Shown here: positions 8,531-17,900 of the stretch, one piece after another
How the letters are laid out: each line of letters starts with the position of its first letter
Position numbering within the stretch: the first letter of the stretch is position 1
Origin: a virus
DNA length: 64,000 nucleotides
Direction: 5' to 3' (one strand)
IMG/VR virus record: IMGVR_UViG_3300025133_000060
Span: 17,531-81,530 of that record
The notes under the pieces: generated by a model
What the model saw: the letters and a program-made list of their open reading frames with translations, nothing else
Database searches by the model: none
What the model was told of the DNA's origin: nothing
Made by a program: the position numbers and the translations under genes

Positions 8531-8941
8531 TCAACAAATCATTGTGAGATTGTCGGTCGAGGTTGATGACCAATAAGTGTCTCTGACTTTATCATGTGGC
8601 TTCATCCAAGAGTGTGAACCAACGAAGAGGACACCATCGTCATTGTGAGCGAAGTGAACTCCGGTCTTGTCGGTGAAGTCTTGAAGAGTCTTGATTGAAG
8701 TCTTGGCTTTGCTCGCAACCATCCAAAGGTCGGTGCGGGTCGATGTGATTCCGCCGCCGATGAATGATTGTCCAGCATTCCAAGACTTGGATATGTTCGC
8801 AAGAAGAATGGAATCCCAATCCCACTTGCCACCAAGACGGATGCCATACATTTGACCCTTATGGGATGAGCATTTGTCGCTCACGATATGCAGACGGGTG
8901 TCTGGTGTTGGGATTTCAAGGTCGCCGATTAGGTTGCTCAT
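8531..8941 (-). CDS. Hypothetical protein
   Basis: A 136-aa protein that I do not recognise. It is rich in Trp, Ser and Asp (for example GGKWDWDSILLAN) with an alternating beta pattern and few charged clusters. It is a single-gene transcript: the strong upstream-element promoter at 8964-8989 sits 23-29 nt from its ATG, and the helicase promoter lies just past its stop. High early expression is expected. Confidence 0.65.
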   Translation of the reverse strand: MSNLIGDLEIPTPDTRLHIVSDKCSSHKGQMYGIRLGGKWDWDSILLANISKSWNAGQSFIGGGITSTRTDLWMVASKAKTSIKTLQDFTDKTGVHFAHNDDGVLFVGSHSWMKPHDKVRDTYWSSTSTDNLTMIC

Positions 8942-8963
8942 GCCCTTTGAGGGGAGCCACCAC

Positions 8964-8989
8964 TATATTAACTCATCGGAATATCAATG
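8964..8989 (-). promoter_or_regulatory. Upstream-element early promoter
   Basis: Minus-strand CATTGATATTCCGAT joined to the TATA box TAATATA. It drives the leaderless 136-aa gene ending at 8531. Confidence 0.8.
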
Positions 8990-9283
8990 CTATTGTTCTT
9001 TAATTACCCATGAATCCATATCCAACGGGTCGATTGTCGCCGCTCTGAATCCACAGGAATGTTCGCCTCGATGAACGAACAGATAGTTTGGATGCTGGGT
9101 CAACGGGTATAATTTGAACTCCCATATCTCGGCGTTCATCCTATTGCATTTGCGACATTCCTGTTGATTCACTCTCGCCGAGTGAACTTTTCGCCGTTGG
9201 TCTTGGCCTTCAAATGAAAACACCATTTCATCTGGAATGAACTCCGATGTGAGTTCTCGACCCGTATCGGGTTCGATAGTCAT
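8990..9283 (-). CDS. Small putative zinc-binding protein
   Basis: A 97-aa protein with a CRKC pair near residue 44 and later HPNYLFVH and HSCGF, suggesting a zinc-binding domain with Cys and His ligands. The start at 9283 overlaps the stop of the preceding gene by 4 nt (ATGA); an ATG two codons upstream is an alternative. It is the last gene of the operon that begins at 11333. Function is unknown. Confidence 0.6.
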   Translation of the reverse strand: MTIEPDTGRELTSEFIPDEMVFSFEGQDQRRKVHSARVNQQECRKCNRMNAEIWEFKLYPLTQHPNYLFVHRGEHSCGFRAATIDPLDMDSWVIKEQ

Positions 9284-9507
9284 ATACATTCACTCTCGGT
9301 GATTGGGAATCTGATTGATGAAAGGATTTTGGATATACTCGGTCGAGAATCTCCCATCGCAATTAGAGCATATCCATTCATATCGCAATAGTCGGAGAGA
9401 ATTGATAATGACGCACTCCCGCTTGGTAATCTCACCAGTTCGGGATAGCAACCGGCTCGTTGAAAGTCAAGCACGAAGTATGTCATGTTGTGCAATCTCA
9501 CACTCAT
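9280..9507 (-). CDS. Small hypothetical protein
   Basis: A 75-aa protein of mixed alpha/beta pattern that I do not recognise. It overlaps the genes on both sides by 4 nt (ATGA junctions), so it is translationally coupled within the 11333-8990 operon. Confidence 0.6.
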   Translation of the reverse strand: MSVRLHNMTYFVLDFQRAGCYPELVRLPSGSASLSILSDYCDMNGYALIAMGDSRPSISKILSSIRFPITESECI

Positions 9508-10613
9508 ACATTCACCTTCTTCATGATTTTGTCAACGACTGTTTGTTGACCAGACGATAGCGAACGGCCATTGGCCAATCGACCCATGACCGACTTGACG
9601 AACTCGGATTCCCAATCGTTGAGTGAGCCTGTCGCCATCGCCTTTCGCAGTTCTGTGGCGACCGGCGGGAGTGGAATATCCACTCCATTCGCAATCATGT
9701 GGCGAGCGATGAGTTCTTCACGGAACCGGAGATAACCCCCACGCAAAGCGGCGACACCAGATTGGCGGATTTTCGACTGGACTCGGCCAACCATCTCCTT
9801 CTCCCAAGCGTTCAATTCATCGGTCAAGTCTGTGCCGATTTCAAGGAACTCTTCTGCTTCGCTCGCCCATTGGTTTCGATTGTTTGCGATTTGTTGAGCG
9901 AACTTTGCGGCTCTCTCGTGGTTCTGTTCGGCTCTTGCACGAGCCTCGATTGCTCGTTGCTCTTTGTATGTGGTATATGCTTTGAACTCCTTCTCCGCAT
10001 CCATCATGAACTCATCATACTGGCGGCGGGTCTTGGGTCCGAGATAGCCATACTTGACCAATCGGTTCATCACCGTCTTGTGGAGTCGCTTGAGAGGCTT
10101 TCGTGAGTGCATCATGGCTTCATACTTCTTGAGGTCTTGGAGAGCCGTTGGGTATGTGATGGCGAACTCTTGGCGGTTGTATAGCATCTTCGCTTCGGTC
10201 ATGTTCTCCTTGAGGAACTCTCGCTTCTCTTCATCACTCAAGACTCGACCTGTGGTTGGGTCTCTTATCTCGATGTATCGGTGAACGCAGGTATTCCCAA
10301 TGAGCAATTGCTGACCATCTCCATCCACCAATACGCAGTTCTCAACGATGGGCGCATGGCCACATAATTGACACTTCTTGGTGTGTCCGAATATCGACTT
10401 CTCATATGTCCAATCCTTGCTGAACTCTTCATATGGGCGGATGCCGCCTTCGGGTGAAATGATGTTCGACACCTTCGCCAGATTGCGAATCACTCGGCGT
10501 TCATACGCCTTCGCTCGGCCAGATGCCAATGCGTCATACAATTCTTCTGGGAGATTCCCTGCGTTGGCTTGGGCTTTCCAGCGTTGTGCTTGACGCACGA
10601 GGATTGCACTCAT
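9504..10613 (-). CDS. Zinc-ribbon protein with C-terminal LSxxQ helical repeats
   Basis: A 369-aa protein. A zinc-ribbon-like module near residues 80-115 reads KKCQLCGH, then a beta hairpin and LLIGNTCVHRY, a pattern seen in uncharacterised phage proteins. The middle is a long basic helical region. The C-terminus holds two related helical units, LNAWEKEMV and LNDWESEFV, the second ending SLSSGQQTVVDKIMKK. The same LSxxQ unit occurs twice in the protein at 51291-52412. AAGGTG lies 6 nt before the ATG at 10613. The role is unknown; nucleic-acid binding is likely given the zinc module and charge. Confidence 0.65.
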   Translation of the reverse strand: MSAILVRQAQRWKAQANAGNLPEELYDALASGRAKAYERRVIRNLAKVSNIISPEGGIRPYEEFSKDWTYEKSIFGHTKKCQLCGHAPIVENCVLVDGDGQQLLIGNTCVHRYIEIRDPTTGRVLSDEEKREFLKENMTEAKMLYNRQEFAITYPTALQDLKKYEAMMHSRKPLKRLHKTVMNRLVKYGYLGPKTRRQYDEFMMDAEKEFKAYTTYKEQRAIEARARAEQNHERAAKFAQQIANNRNQWASEAEEFLEIGTDLTDELNAWEKEMVGRVQSKIRQSGVAALRGGYLRFREELIARHMIANGVDIPLPPVATELRKAMATGSLNDWESEFVKSVMGRLANGRSLSSGQQTVVDKIMKKVNV

Positions 10614-10614
10614 C

Positions 10615-10839
10615 TCAAGCACCTTCGTCTTGATGTGTTGCGACCGCTTCGGAGACCATCTCCATCTGCGGAATCATAGAGAATCGAGCGAACAGGTGAG
10701 CGCACTTCAATCGTGGACCCACAATTCGTTGACCATCGGGGAGCCAGCATTCGATAACTGTGTCGAAGTATTGGATGCCTTCGATGACTGTCGACACTTC
10801 TGTGCCGATGTCATCATCTGTGTATGCGACTTCGCTCAT
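10615..10839 (-). CDS. Small hypothetical acidic protein
   Basis: A 74-aa protein, mostly beta in pattern (DTVIECWLPDGQRIVGPRL). Its ATG overlaps the stop of the 46-aa gene upstream (TGATG). I do not recognise the family. Confidence 0.55.
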   Translation of the reverse strand: MSEVAYTDDDIGTEVSTVIEGIQYFDTVIECWLPDGQRIVGPRLKCAHLFARFSMIPQMEMVSEAVATHQDEGA

Positions 10840-10979
10840 CAAGAACCACCATTGATGCGAGAGATGCTGACTCGATTGTCATCACTTCGCTTGATGTTCG
10901 CATTTACATATCCGGTGCATTCTTTGAGCGACTCGCTCTTGAATACTTCTTTGCCATTCAATTTTACTGTCCATTCCAT
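10839..10979 (-). CDS. 46-aa hypothetical protein
   Basis: A short ORF (MEWTVKLNG at the start, ISRINGGS at the end) with regular amphipathic composition, resembling a small beta-beta-alpha protein. The ATG at 10979 is favoured because the upstream gene ends 1 nt before it and GGAG lies 9 nt upstream. An in-frame ATG at 10988 touches that GGAG and is less likely. Tight packing on both sides supports a real gene. Confidence 0.55.
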   Translation of the reverse strand: MEWTVKLNGKEVFKSESLKECTGYVNANIKRSDDNRVSISRINGGS

Positions 10980-10980
10980 T

Positions 10981-11295
10981 TCATTCATCTCCTTCATTCT
11001 CACGACCACAACCACAACCGACCTTCACGGTCGATGGTTTTGGTGTTGGGTGGAGTGTGAAAACCGATTGTGGCCTTCGCCACGAGGAACCTGCTTTGGA
11101 GTGATTCATTCGGGTTGGGGTGTTGAATCCCAGATGGGTGATGTGTTCTTTTCCAGATTGGCGAGTGTTGATGAGGTTGTTTTGGAGTGATTCTTGAATC
11201 CAATCACGCTCGTGATTCTTGAAATTGCGGTGGCTCTTATGACGGCTTGCACCGTCAATTCCGCCGACTTCGTTGTGTCGAATTGTTCTGCTCAT
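10981..11295 (-). CDS. Basic His/Arg/Lys-rich hypothetical protein
   Basis: A 104-aa protein, strongly basic, with many His and Asn residues in the first half and a C-terminal CGCG followed by acidic residues. No family is recognised; nucleic-acid binding is plausible from charge. It is preceded by a 12-codon leaderless ORF whose TGA overlaps its ATG, and GGAGG lies 6 nt upstream of that ATG. Confidence 0.5.
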   Translation of the reverse strand: MSRTIRHNEVGGIDGASRHKSHRNFKNHERDWIQESLQNNLINTRQSGKEHITHLGFNTPTRMNHSKAGSSWRRPQSVFTLHPTPKPSTVKVGCGCGRENEGDE

Positions 11296-11333
11296 CAATA
11301 TCCCTCCATGTAATAGGTTCGCTTGACGGTCAT
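11295..11333 (-). CDS. 12-codon leaderless mini-ORF
   Basis: ATG at 11333 lies 22-29 nt below the TATA box, at the expected leaderless start. The peptide MTVKRTYYMEGY contains the Shine-Dalgarno GGAGG of the following gene in its own coding sequence and terminates in a TGATG overlap. It is more likely a translational coupling device than a functional peptide. Confidence 0.4.
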   Translation of the reverse strand: MTVKRTYYMEGY

Positions 11334-11354
11334 GGTTATCGGATAACGCTCACC

Positions 11355-11375
11355 TTTATCAATACTTCGGTTCTC
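11355..11375 (-). promoter_or_regulatory. Upstream-element early promoter
   Basis: Minus-strand AACCGAAGTA followed by the TATA box TTGATAAA. It heads a compact operon of six genes down to 8990. Confidence 0.7.
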
Positions 11376-11405
11376 CACTTATTTCACCAAACCATTCATA
11401 CTTGT

Positions 11406-13148
11406 TCACAACAAATGCCGCTTGAGCCACGCTGGTGCGGGTTGAATTGCTTCTCTAAACCAAGACGGCAGGAGGTGTCCGTTCAACCTGTAATATCTAT
11501 CCCACGACTGGTCGAGGATGAATAGATGACCAACATCGTCAGGTGTTCTGTTGATTCGACCTGCGCCTTGAACCAGTTTGAGAGTAGTGTTCAGATTGAA
11601 CCAACCTTGACAGGGTTTGGGGCAAGTGAACGAGCCACACAATCCATTGGTGTATTTGCTCGGCGGCTCATATGGACACTTCGGTGTTCCCTCATGTTCT
11701 CTTCGCCACTCATGTTCATCCTGCTCCATTCGTTGCTTGACTTGTGGGTCGGGTGTGAATAGATAGGGAACTTTTGAAATCACGAGCCACTCGGCCAATC
11801 TCCCCTTGAAGTCAAATCCCTCGCCGACATAGGTCGAGATGAGAACGAGGTCATCCCTCTTAGATGTGAAGAACTTATCGAGAGCGATGCCACGAGCCAC
11901 GCCGTTGGAATCGTGCGAGATGACTCTATCCCCTAAGCCTTCGGCTTCGAGCCCTTCGACCAATGTCTTGCGTATCGCATGGGTGTGTGGGAGAACCACG
12001 CCTCGTTTGTTCGGCCACTTTCGCATGATGGCGGCGATGGCTTTGACCTGACGAGGGATGGACTTCTCTCGCCGAGCATATGACATCGAGCCGCATGGTG
12101 AATAGTGAACATTGAAGTTCTCCTTCGGGAATGGTGAATCGGTGATTCTCACGAACAGGGTGCGCTGGTCGGCGAGCCCCAAACCTGACAGGAATGTGTC
12201 GATGTCGAGAATTGTTGCTGACATCATGATGCGTTGTCGACTCACGGAATCCAAAATTGCTGGTGCGATTTTGTTGACTCGAACTGGTTTTGCGATGAGG
12301 ATTTTGTTCCCTCGCCGGTCGGTATCGAGTTCAATAACCACATCATTGGGTTCTTCGAGAAGTTCGAGAAGCGTTGTTGTTCTCTGGATGATTGCTCTCA
12401 TGTCATCAATTTTGTTGGAATCCTCATCATCCTCTGCAACGGCCAATGTCTTATTCGCCCCGTCATAGAGTCGTTGAATGTCTGCGACCCAATCGGTTGG
12501 ATGATAGTGCATCGGGAATGTGGTGCGAGCCCCAAAGACTCGGTTGAAATCGGTTTGGGTGATTCGACATTCCATCAGCCCCATGAAGAATTGTTCCATC
12601 TGGTGCGCCTCATCAATGATGGCGAAGTCTCGTTGCCCGAACGATTGGTCGGGCGACTTCACCACTCGGAACAAATATGCTGGATTCGTGAGTGTGATTC
12701 GGGCATCAACGGCGGCGAACTTCTGTGCATAGTATGGGCATGGGTCATCGGCCTTTGTGTGTGAGCATCGCTTCTTGCCAACATAACATGGACCCTTGTC
12801 AGCAGTTCCAGTATTAACCCAACAAGCGAAGTTTGACCGGCCTTTGACTTCTTTCACAACATGGCCATAATCACGCCTGTATTGCTCTGTGAGACCAAGC
12901 GTTGGTGTCAATAGGTATGCGGATTGGAATCGTGCTTGAACAGTCATAGCGACAGCGGATTTGCCTATTCCTGTTGGGGCCTCAAGAACGATGTTGTCGA
13001 AGTTATCATTCTCCATCGCCCAATAGATGACCGACAATGCCTCGCCTTGATATGGTCGGGGGGATGGCATTGGAAAGTCTGGGCGAATCTGCTCCCACTC
13101 GTCTGGGAGTTCGGCACGAGACGGAATGTCAATTCTCACGACCGGCAT
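11406..13148 (-). CDS. XPD/DinG-type Fe-S superfamily 2 DNA helicase
   Basis: A 580-aa SF2 helicase. Q-motif-like RPYQGEAL precedes Walker A APTGIGKS (57-64). Four cysteines at 109, 121, 128 and 137 are spaced as in the 4Fe-4S cluster of XPD/DinG. DEAH is at 179-182, MMSATILD is motif III-like, and VQGAGRINRTPDD is motif VI. A second Cys-rich stretch near residue 490 (CGSFTCPKPC) is unusual. XPD-family enzymes unwind DNA 5' to 3' in repair and transcription; here it probably serves viral replication or recombination. The start is the ATG at 13148, with TTAATCAATC (13172-13181, plus-strand reading) as the TATA region. Alternative starts upstream would lie too close to that box. Confidence 0.9.
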   Translation of the reverse strand: MPVVRIDIPSRAELPDEWEQIRPDFPMPSPRPYQGEALSVIYWAMENDNFDNIVLEAPTGIGKSAVAMTVQARFQSAYLLTPTLGLTEQYRRDYGHVVKEVKGRSNFACWVNTGTADKGPCYVGKKRCSHTKADDPCPYYAQKFAAVDARITLTNPAYLFRVVKSPDQSFGQRDFAIIDEAHQMEQFFMGLMECRITQTDFNRVFGARTTFPMHYHPTDWVADIQRLYDGANKTLAVAEDDEDSNKIDDMRAIIQRTTTLLELLEEPNDVVIELDTDRRGNKILIAKPVRVNKIAPAILDSVSRQRIMMSATILDIDTFLSGLGLADQRTLFVRITDSPFPKENFNVHYSPCGSMSYARREKSIPRQVKAIAAIMRKWPNKRGVVLPHTHAIRKTLVEGLEAEGLGDRVISHDSNGVARGIALDKFFTSKRDDLVLISTYVGEGFDFKGRLAEWLVISKVPYLFTPDPQVKQRMEQDEHEWRREHEGTPKCPYEPPSKYTNGLCGSFTCPKPCQGWFNLNTTLKLVQGAGRINRTPDDVGHLFILDQSWDRYYRLNGHLLPSWFREAIQPAPAWLKRHLL

Positions 13149-13189
13149 GAACACAAGGGGGGTCTCCCACCTTAATCAATCAAACATAC

Positions 13190-13290
13190 CCCTATATCCA
13201 CACACACACACAATCTCTCATGTATATGTCTATCAGCACCCCTATGGGTTTGATTCATTGGCCTATCCCCCCTATGGGGGGATAATGATT
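13190..13290. repeat. Intergenic locus with G/C palindrome and CA tract, copy 1
   Basis: The arms TATCCCCCC (13264-13272) and GGGGGGATA (13276-13284) are separated by TAT. A CA dinucleotide tract lies at about 13200-13212. The same palindrome with matching flanks recurs in inverted orientation at 56748-56768. It lies in the 204-nt non-coding gap upstream of the XPD-like helicase. It may be an origin, protein-binding site or transcript end. Confidence 0.7.
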
Positions 13291-13352
13291 CAGACGATTT
13301 GAAGCGAGAGCATCAATGGTTGATGACTCTCAAATCACAATCACAATGGTGT

Positions 13353-13784
13353 TCAGTTATACCAACCGAATGATTCCCACAATTGTTGAACATCAGCCTT
13401 TGCCTCATCGGACAGGTCGGAGTTCTCCAGATTGGATTCTGCTTCAGCAATCATTTCATCAACACCGCTGATGAATCTGTGAGGGCGGATTGCATATCCC
13501 TTCTCCATTCCATGTTCGGAATGTTGTGGAACTCCCCATACTGTGCCTGTCCACTTGTTGGTTTGTGGGTCAACGGCTTCACGGAGTTCATTGGTTCGGC
13601 AGATGAATGTCTCGCATCCATCAATTTCATCGCCCCATGCTTGCGACCAATCGGAGAATACGGAGAAGCCACGATAGTGGAAATTGACTTGTCCAATGTC
13701 CTCTTCTGTCGGTCGGTATTCAGTCTCGGTATGCTCTGCATACGGGTCAGGGTTTTCAGGTGTTGCGTTTATTCTTCTATCCAT
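13353..13784 (-). CDS. Hypothetical protein
   Basis: A 143-aa acidic protein with aromatic-rich beta segments (NFHYRGFSVFSDWSQAW) and a helical C-terminus. The start at MDRRINATP (13784) avoids overlap with the kinase gene; an in-frame ATG at 13826 would overlap it by 19 nt and is the alternative. It is cotranscribed behind the kinase. The family is not recognised. Confidence 0.6.
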   Translation of the reverse strand: MDRRINATPENPDPYAEHTETEYRPTEEDIGQVNFHYRGFSVFSDWSQAWGDEIDGCETFICRTNELREAVDPQTNKWTGTVWGVPQHSEHGMEKGYAIRPHRFISGVDEMIAEAESNLENSDLSDEAKADVQQLWESFGWYN

Positions 13785-13807
13785 TTTACTCACATTCCAT
13801 TTGGTGT

Positions 13808-14299
13808 TCAAAGGTCTTGTTCCCATTCATTCTCAACGACTGTTGTGGTCATGGCCTGCTCTCGGCAGATGTCGAATGCGACTTCGATGTCTTGAGCCTT
13901 CATTCGGATGACTTCTTCGGGAACCACTCGCTCTCGGCGGGAATTGCGGCCAAGAGATGTTTCAAGGTCAACGATAACGAACACAAGTCGAGTGGTCATT
14001 CCTGCCTCTTCAGCCAGAAGCATATATCTGACCATGCGCTCGGAATTGGTTCCTGTGGAGTCATATACTGCATCGGTTGGGTTATCGAATAAGTTCATCA
14101 TGCTCTTGTCGCATTCGTTCTGCGACCATGCGTGGAGTGCTTGTGGGTTCTTTGGGTCATAGTCTGGATGAGTAGCCTTGATTGAATCACAGTCGATGAA
14201 CTGGTGGGTGTCAGCGAACATTTGGTTGCCGATGTGGGATTTACCAGCGGCAGGGAGTCCCATCAAGAGGACAAGTTCGGGTTGGGTGTTGTTCGCCAT
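13808..14299 (-). CDS. Polynucleotide kinase-like P-loop protein
   Basis: A 163-aa kinase of the PNK/zeta-toxin-like P-loop group. Walker A is GLPAAGKS (14-21); then FIDCDSIK and HPDYDP give the acidic residues expected of a 5'-kinase base; YDSTGTNSERM and a LID-like RNSRRERVVPEE follow. It would phosphorylate 5'-OH ends of RNA or DNA, a repair function often carried by phages against anticodon nucleases, though no RNA ligase was seen here. The strong promoter at 14322-14348 gives a leaderless start at 14299. Confidence 0.75.
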   Translation of the reverse strand: MANNTQPELVLLMGLPAAGKSHIGNQMFADTHQFIDCDSIKATHPDYDPKNPQALHAWSQNECDKSMMNLFDNPTDAVYDSTGTNSERMVRYMLLAEEAGMTTRLVFVIVDLETSLGRNSRRERVVPEEVIRMKAQDIEVAFDICREQAMTTTVVENEWEQDL

Positions 14300-14321
14300 G
14301 TTTAATCGTAGCAGTTCCCCC

Positions 14322-14348
14322 TATATGAAGGCTTCGCAATATCAATGG
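14322..14348 (-). promoter_or_regulatory. Upstream-element early promoter
   Basis: Minus-strand CCATTGATATTGCGAAGC directly precedes the TATA box TTCATATA and GGGGG. It drives the kinase gene. Confidence 0.85.
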
Positions 14349-14391
14349 TTTTAACCCCTCAAAAGGGTGTTTTTTGACTGGCCGACTCATC

Positions 14392-14397
14392 AAAAAA
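14392..14397 (-). terminator. U6 tract after 138-aa gene
   Basis: Six A on the plus strand give a run of six U in the minus transcript, 10 nt past the stop at 14408. Archaeal termination often needs only such a U tract. A weak GGGT/ACCC stem lies further on, near 14356-14370. Confidence 0.5.
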
Positions 14398-14407
14398 GGC
14401 TCTGCGA

Positions 14408-14824
14408 TTACCTTTTCCAGAACAAGCCGTGAATGCTTTGAACTGGTCGGCGGTCTCTGACTCGTGGGTCTGTATCAACAACGACTTCACCAGATTTGTT
14501 TAGAAGAAGGACATGGCCTTTTACTGCGACAACAAATCCAACCAAACCTGCTTCAACGGCTCGGTCGGCGATTGCATTCTTGAATTGTGAAACGGACTTT
14601 GCTTTGAACGCAGACTTGCGAGAGCGAACGGAGAACTCGGTCATCAATGCTCTCTTCAAATCTGGGAGAGTGTGAAGGAATCGGACATTATCAGCCACAC
14701 CCATCGCTTCTGCGACTTTCAAAGCGCACCAGTTTTTGTTGGGGTTCTCATCGTTGTTCGAGTTTGCTTTATGCCAATCTCTCTCCGCCTTTGCAGAAGT
14801 GAACCACTTCGGTTGGTTGCTCAT
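14408..14824 (-). CDS. Hypothetical protein, papain-like cysteine peptidase pattern
   Basis: A 138-aa protein. NWCALKVAEAMG has a Cys at the head of a helix. The C-terminal half holds GHVLLLN and GEVVVDTDP, the Cys...His...Asp order of papain-like folds common in small phage proteins. Whether it is an active peptidase or amidase is unknown. It is a single-gene early transcript with its own strong promoter and a U6 terminator. Confidence 0.55.
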   Translation of the reverse strand: MSNQPKWFTSAKAERDWHKANSNNDENPNKNWCALKVAEAMGVADNVRFLHTLPDLKRALMTEFSVRSRKSAFKAKSVSQFKNAIADRAVEAGLVGFVVAVKGHVLLLNKSGEVVVDTDPRVRDRRPVQSIHGLFWKR

Positions 14825-14847
14825 ATAACTTCGGTGGGGGTTGACCC

Positions 14848-14873
14848 TTATAATACCTTCTGAATCTCAATGG
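14848..14873 (-). promoter_or_regulatory. Upstream-element early promoter
   Basis: Minus-strand CCATTGAGATTCAGAAGG next to TATA box ATTATAA and GGGT. The ATG at 14824 lies 24-30 nt downstream. Confidence 0.8.
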
Positions 14874-14931
14874 TTTTGTTCCGACTCTTCTGGTCGACAC
14901 AGTTATCGAACTCAATATCGGCTCATTCTCC

Positions 14932-14960
14932 AAGTCTAAACCCCTTTGGGGTTTAGACTT
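14932..14960. terminator. Perfect 13-bp hairpin at end of surface-protein gene
   Basis: AAGTCTAAACCCC and its exact complement are separated by TTT, starting at the last bases of the 2318-aa gene. There is no U tract after it on the minus strand. It may stop late transcription, stabilise the 3' end of the late message, or insulate the adjacent early promoter at 14848-14873. Confidence 0.65.
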
Positions 14961-17900
14961 CAACCTTCAGGATAACCGGCCAAACCTTCGCCGCCACCAT
15001 CAATCGAAGTTCCGAGTTCCATTTGGATTCCGCCAGCAGATGGATAGAATACTTCTGCGCCTTTGGTGTTGGTTCGATACCACGCCAGTTCGTTGGTGAA
15101 CCATCTCAAGTCAATCTCGGATGCGTCATATCCCCAGAACCGTTGGAATCTCAATTGTGGGCTGTGATGTGGAAAGTCCTCTTCACCGGCCATCGTTTGA
15201 GCCGAACCGACTGGACTCCAAGTATTGTTGACTTCATCCCATCGAAGAGAAGGAACAGATAACCATCGAATGTTCACCGACCTAAGAGTGTTGGCGGTAG
15301 TATCGAACTCGATTGATGGAACCCAACAATGCACGAGATGTTGATGTTCACTCCCGACCGAAGAGTCCATGTATGGAGTAATTGGCGGAGTGATACTTTT
15401 TGTCCAGTTCGGGGATTCGGCGGGTTTGATGAACCCACCAATGTATGGAACTTCGGATGCAGCGGTTTCATCCCCTGTTGGTGTTGCCGCCCAAATGAGT
15501 GGGGATAGTGCGGATTGGCGAGCCTTCGGAACTGTCGCATCTCGATAGACTTCTCCGAATCTCCCATCATCCGAGCCAATCATCGTGAATGACATGACAA
15601 TGTGGATATTCCCTTTGCCGTCAGTAGTGAGCGAGATGTCTCGATAATTGGGATTGGTTTTGCGGAGTTCTGACACTCCATCATACACAGGACCCCGCCA
15701 TAGTGTGATGTGCGCTCCAAGACCATCTGTGCTGGTGTATTGTTCCGCAAGGGTCTTGCGAGTATCAAACACCGAGATGAGCGTCTGGCGTGGCGCATAG
15801 GCAACGGGAGAGGACTCCCTATCGTCTTTGATGGACAACACAATTGCCCTATCCCTTTCATCAATGATGGCATCATAATAGACCACATCTTTCGTCTCCA
15901 TTGGATTCTTTGAATCTGGTGGGAGTCCGACCACATGAAAGCACTTGGTTGTATCAAATGCGAATCGACCAGATGGGTCGCTGATTCGATTTGGTGATTG
16001 GCCGATGTTGCAGTATATTGCATCATAGTTTCGACTGGCATCGGCGAACGATTGAATTGGCAATCCACGATAGAACACCACAGGAATGTTGTCGCCTCTC
16101 AACACAACCTTCGGACAATCATTGTATGTTGTATAATGTGGACCCGATGCAGGTTGATTGAGGTCGGTCTCTGCCGCATCCACAATGAGACCATTCACCA
16201 CTTGATACCGATTATCGTCAGGTCGCCCCTGCAATTCTGCGTTGTCGATAGGAGTGAATGTTGGGAATGAATCTTCGCCAGCGAGTTTTGATGTGTAGTA
16301 TATTCGATTGTTCTGTGGCAATCCCGTTGAACCAACATGAGACATTGGTTGAACGAACGACAAATGAAGTCGGTCATTCCCATCTATCACAAGTGATGGG
16401 TGTCGCATATCCCACATTGTTCCACCAGCCTCAAGTCCGGTGTATGTCGCCCCGCCTTGAAGCAACACAGGTGTGTGGATTGACCAGTCCCAATCATAAA
16501 TGGGGTCGGGGTTTTGAGAGGGTGATGTGCGAACCGCTTTGTGATAATAGAATCTGTGCGCTCGATGGTTTGCCGTATCGTCTGGATTCGCATGATATTC
16601 GAGAATTGCATGAATCGTTCCCGCCGAATCCGATGCAAATGCCGCACCCATCACTCGGCCTTTGTGATATTCTGCTGGGGTCGTGAGACCTGCTCCTATC
16701 GAGTTCAATAAGGGGCCGACTTCATCCAATCCTCCGAACACAGCGGATTCATTTTGTGGTTTCATCGCCTTCTTATTCCAAAACAAATCTCCGTGAAGTG
16801 GCTTCTTGATGTGAGTCCATTGTGGCAAATTGTCTGAACCTGATTGGCAAGAACGGCGGATGAAGAATTGATGGAGTGTGCCGTCTGGTGTTCGCAATTG
16901 TCGTTGACCCATTCCGAGATTCTGTGGGCCTGACCCACCGGCCATTACTGCTGGGCCTGACATATCGTTGCCATCCATATTCGATTGCCGTTGAATCATA
17001 TACACCCCCTTCGGGTCTTGGAATCCCATCCCGACCGCCGAAGCGATTGAACCAGAATCCCACATCGGCTTCGCCGTCTGCGACACATGAACATCAACAC
17101 TCGATTGTAATTGCTCGGACAAAGCCAACACATCGAGTTCATGAATCTCGTTGACTCTCGCCAACATCAATGGTGAATATCGACTGGATTCAATCATCGC
17201 CAAGTCATAATCGGAATTGGGGAGAATCGGCATGGCCGAAGCGTGAAAGTGGTCAGTCGGATGGTCAGACCAAAACGCCTCAAGACCGAATGAGCCACTC
17301 ACGATGGGTCCGTGAACTCTTGTTCCAATGGTGTCCATTGGTGCAATTTGCGCCCCTGACACACCACCCGAACCCCAAGTGGGCTTATCCCATAGGTTCG
17401 TTCTCAAGAAGTATTGACCGGCCACAGGTCGAGCCGCATCCGGTGGCGATTCTCCACCGAGTTCAAATCCTGTGTTGAATTGTGATGCTCCCAGCAGATG
17501 AATGTTGTCGGTTCGGTGGAATGGAGTCTCCATCTCAAGTTCAATGGCGTTCTTTCCACCGGCTCTCGCTCGAACACTCACGGCTGGTGGAATTAACAAA
17601 TGAATTGGAATGTTGTAGCCGACTCCACCGTGAACTTGTTTGAATACTCGGTCGACTCGATATGGGTGCATTTTGGTTGAGATTCCATAATGCAGGGGTC
17701 CGTGATGCGACCAACCACCAACCCGACCACGCATCAACCGATGACCTTGAACCTCCGCACTCCCCCAAGAGAACACCCGACCACCGACAGTCAATGATGT
17801 CCATTCCATCGCCCCTATTGCTTCGAGTGGCGGTGGGAGATTTGGGTCCCAAGTCCGAACCAGATAGTTTGTTGGTTCTTCTCGCAAAGCCCTGCCATCA

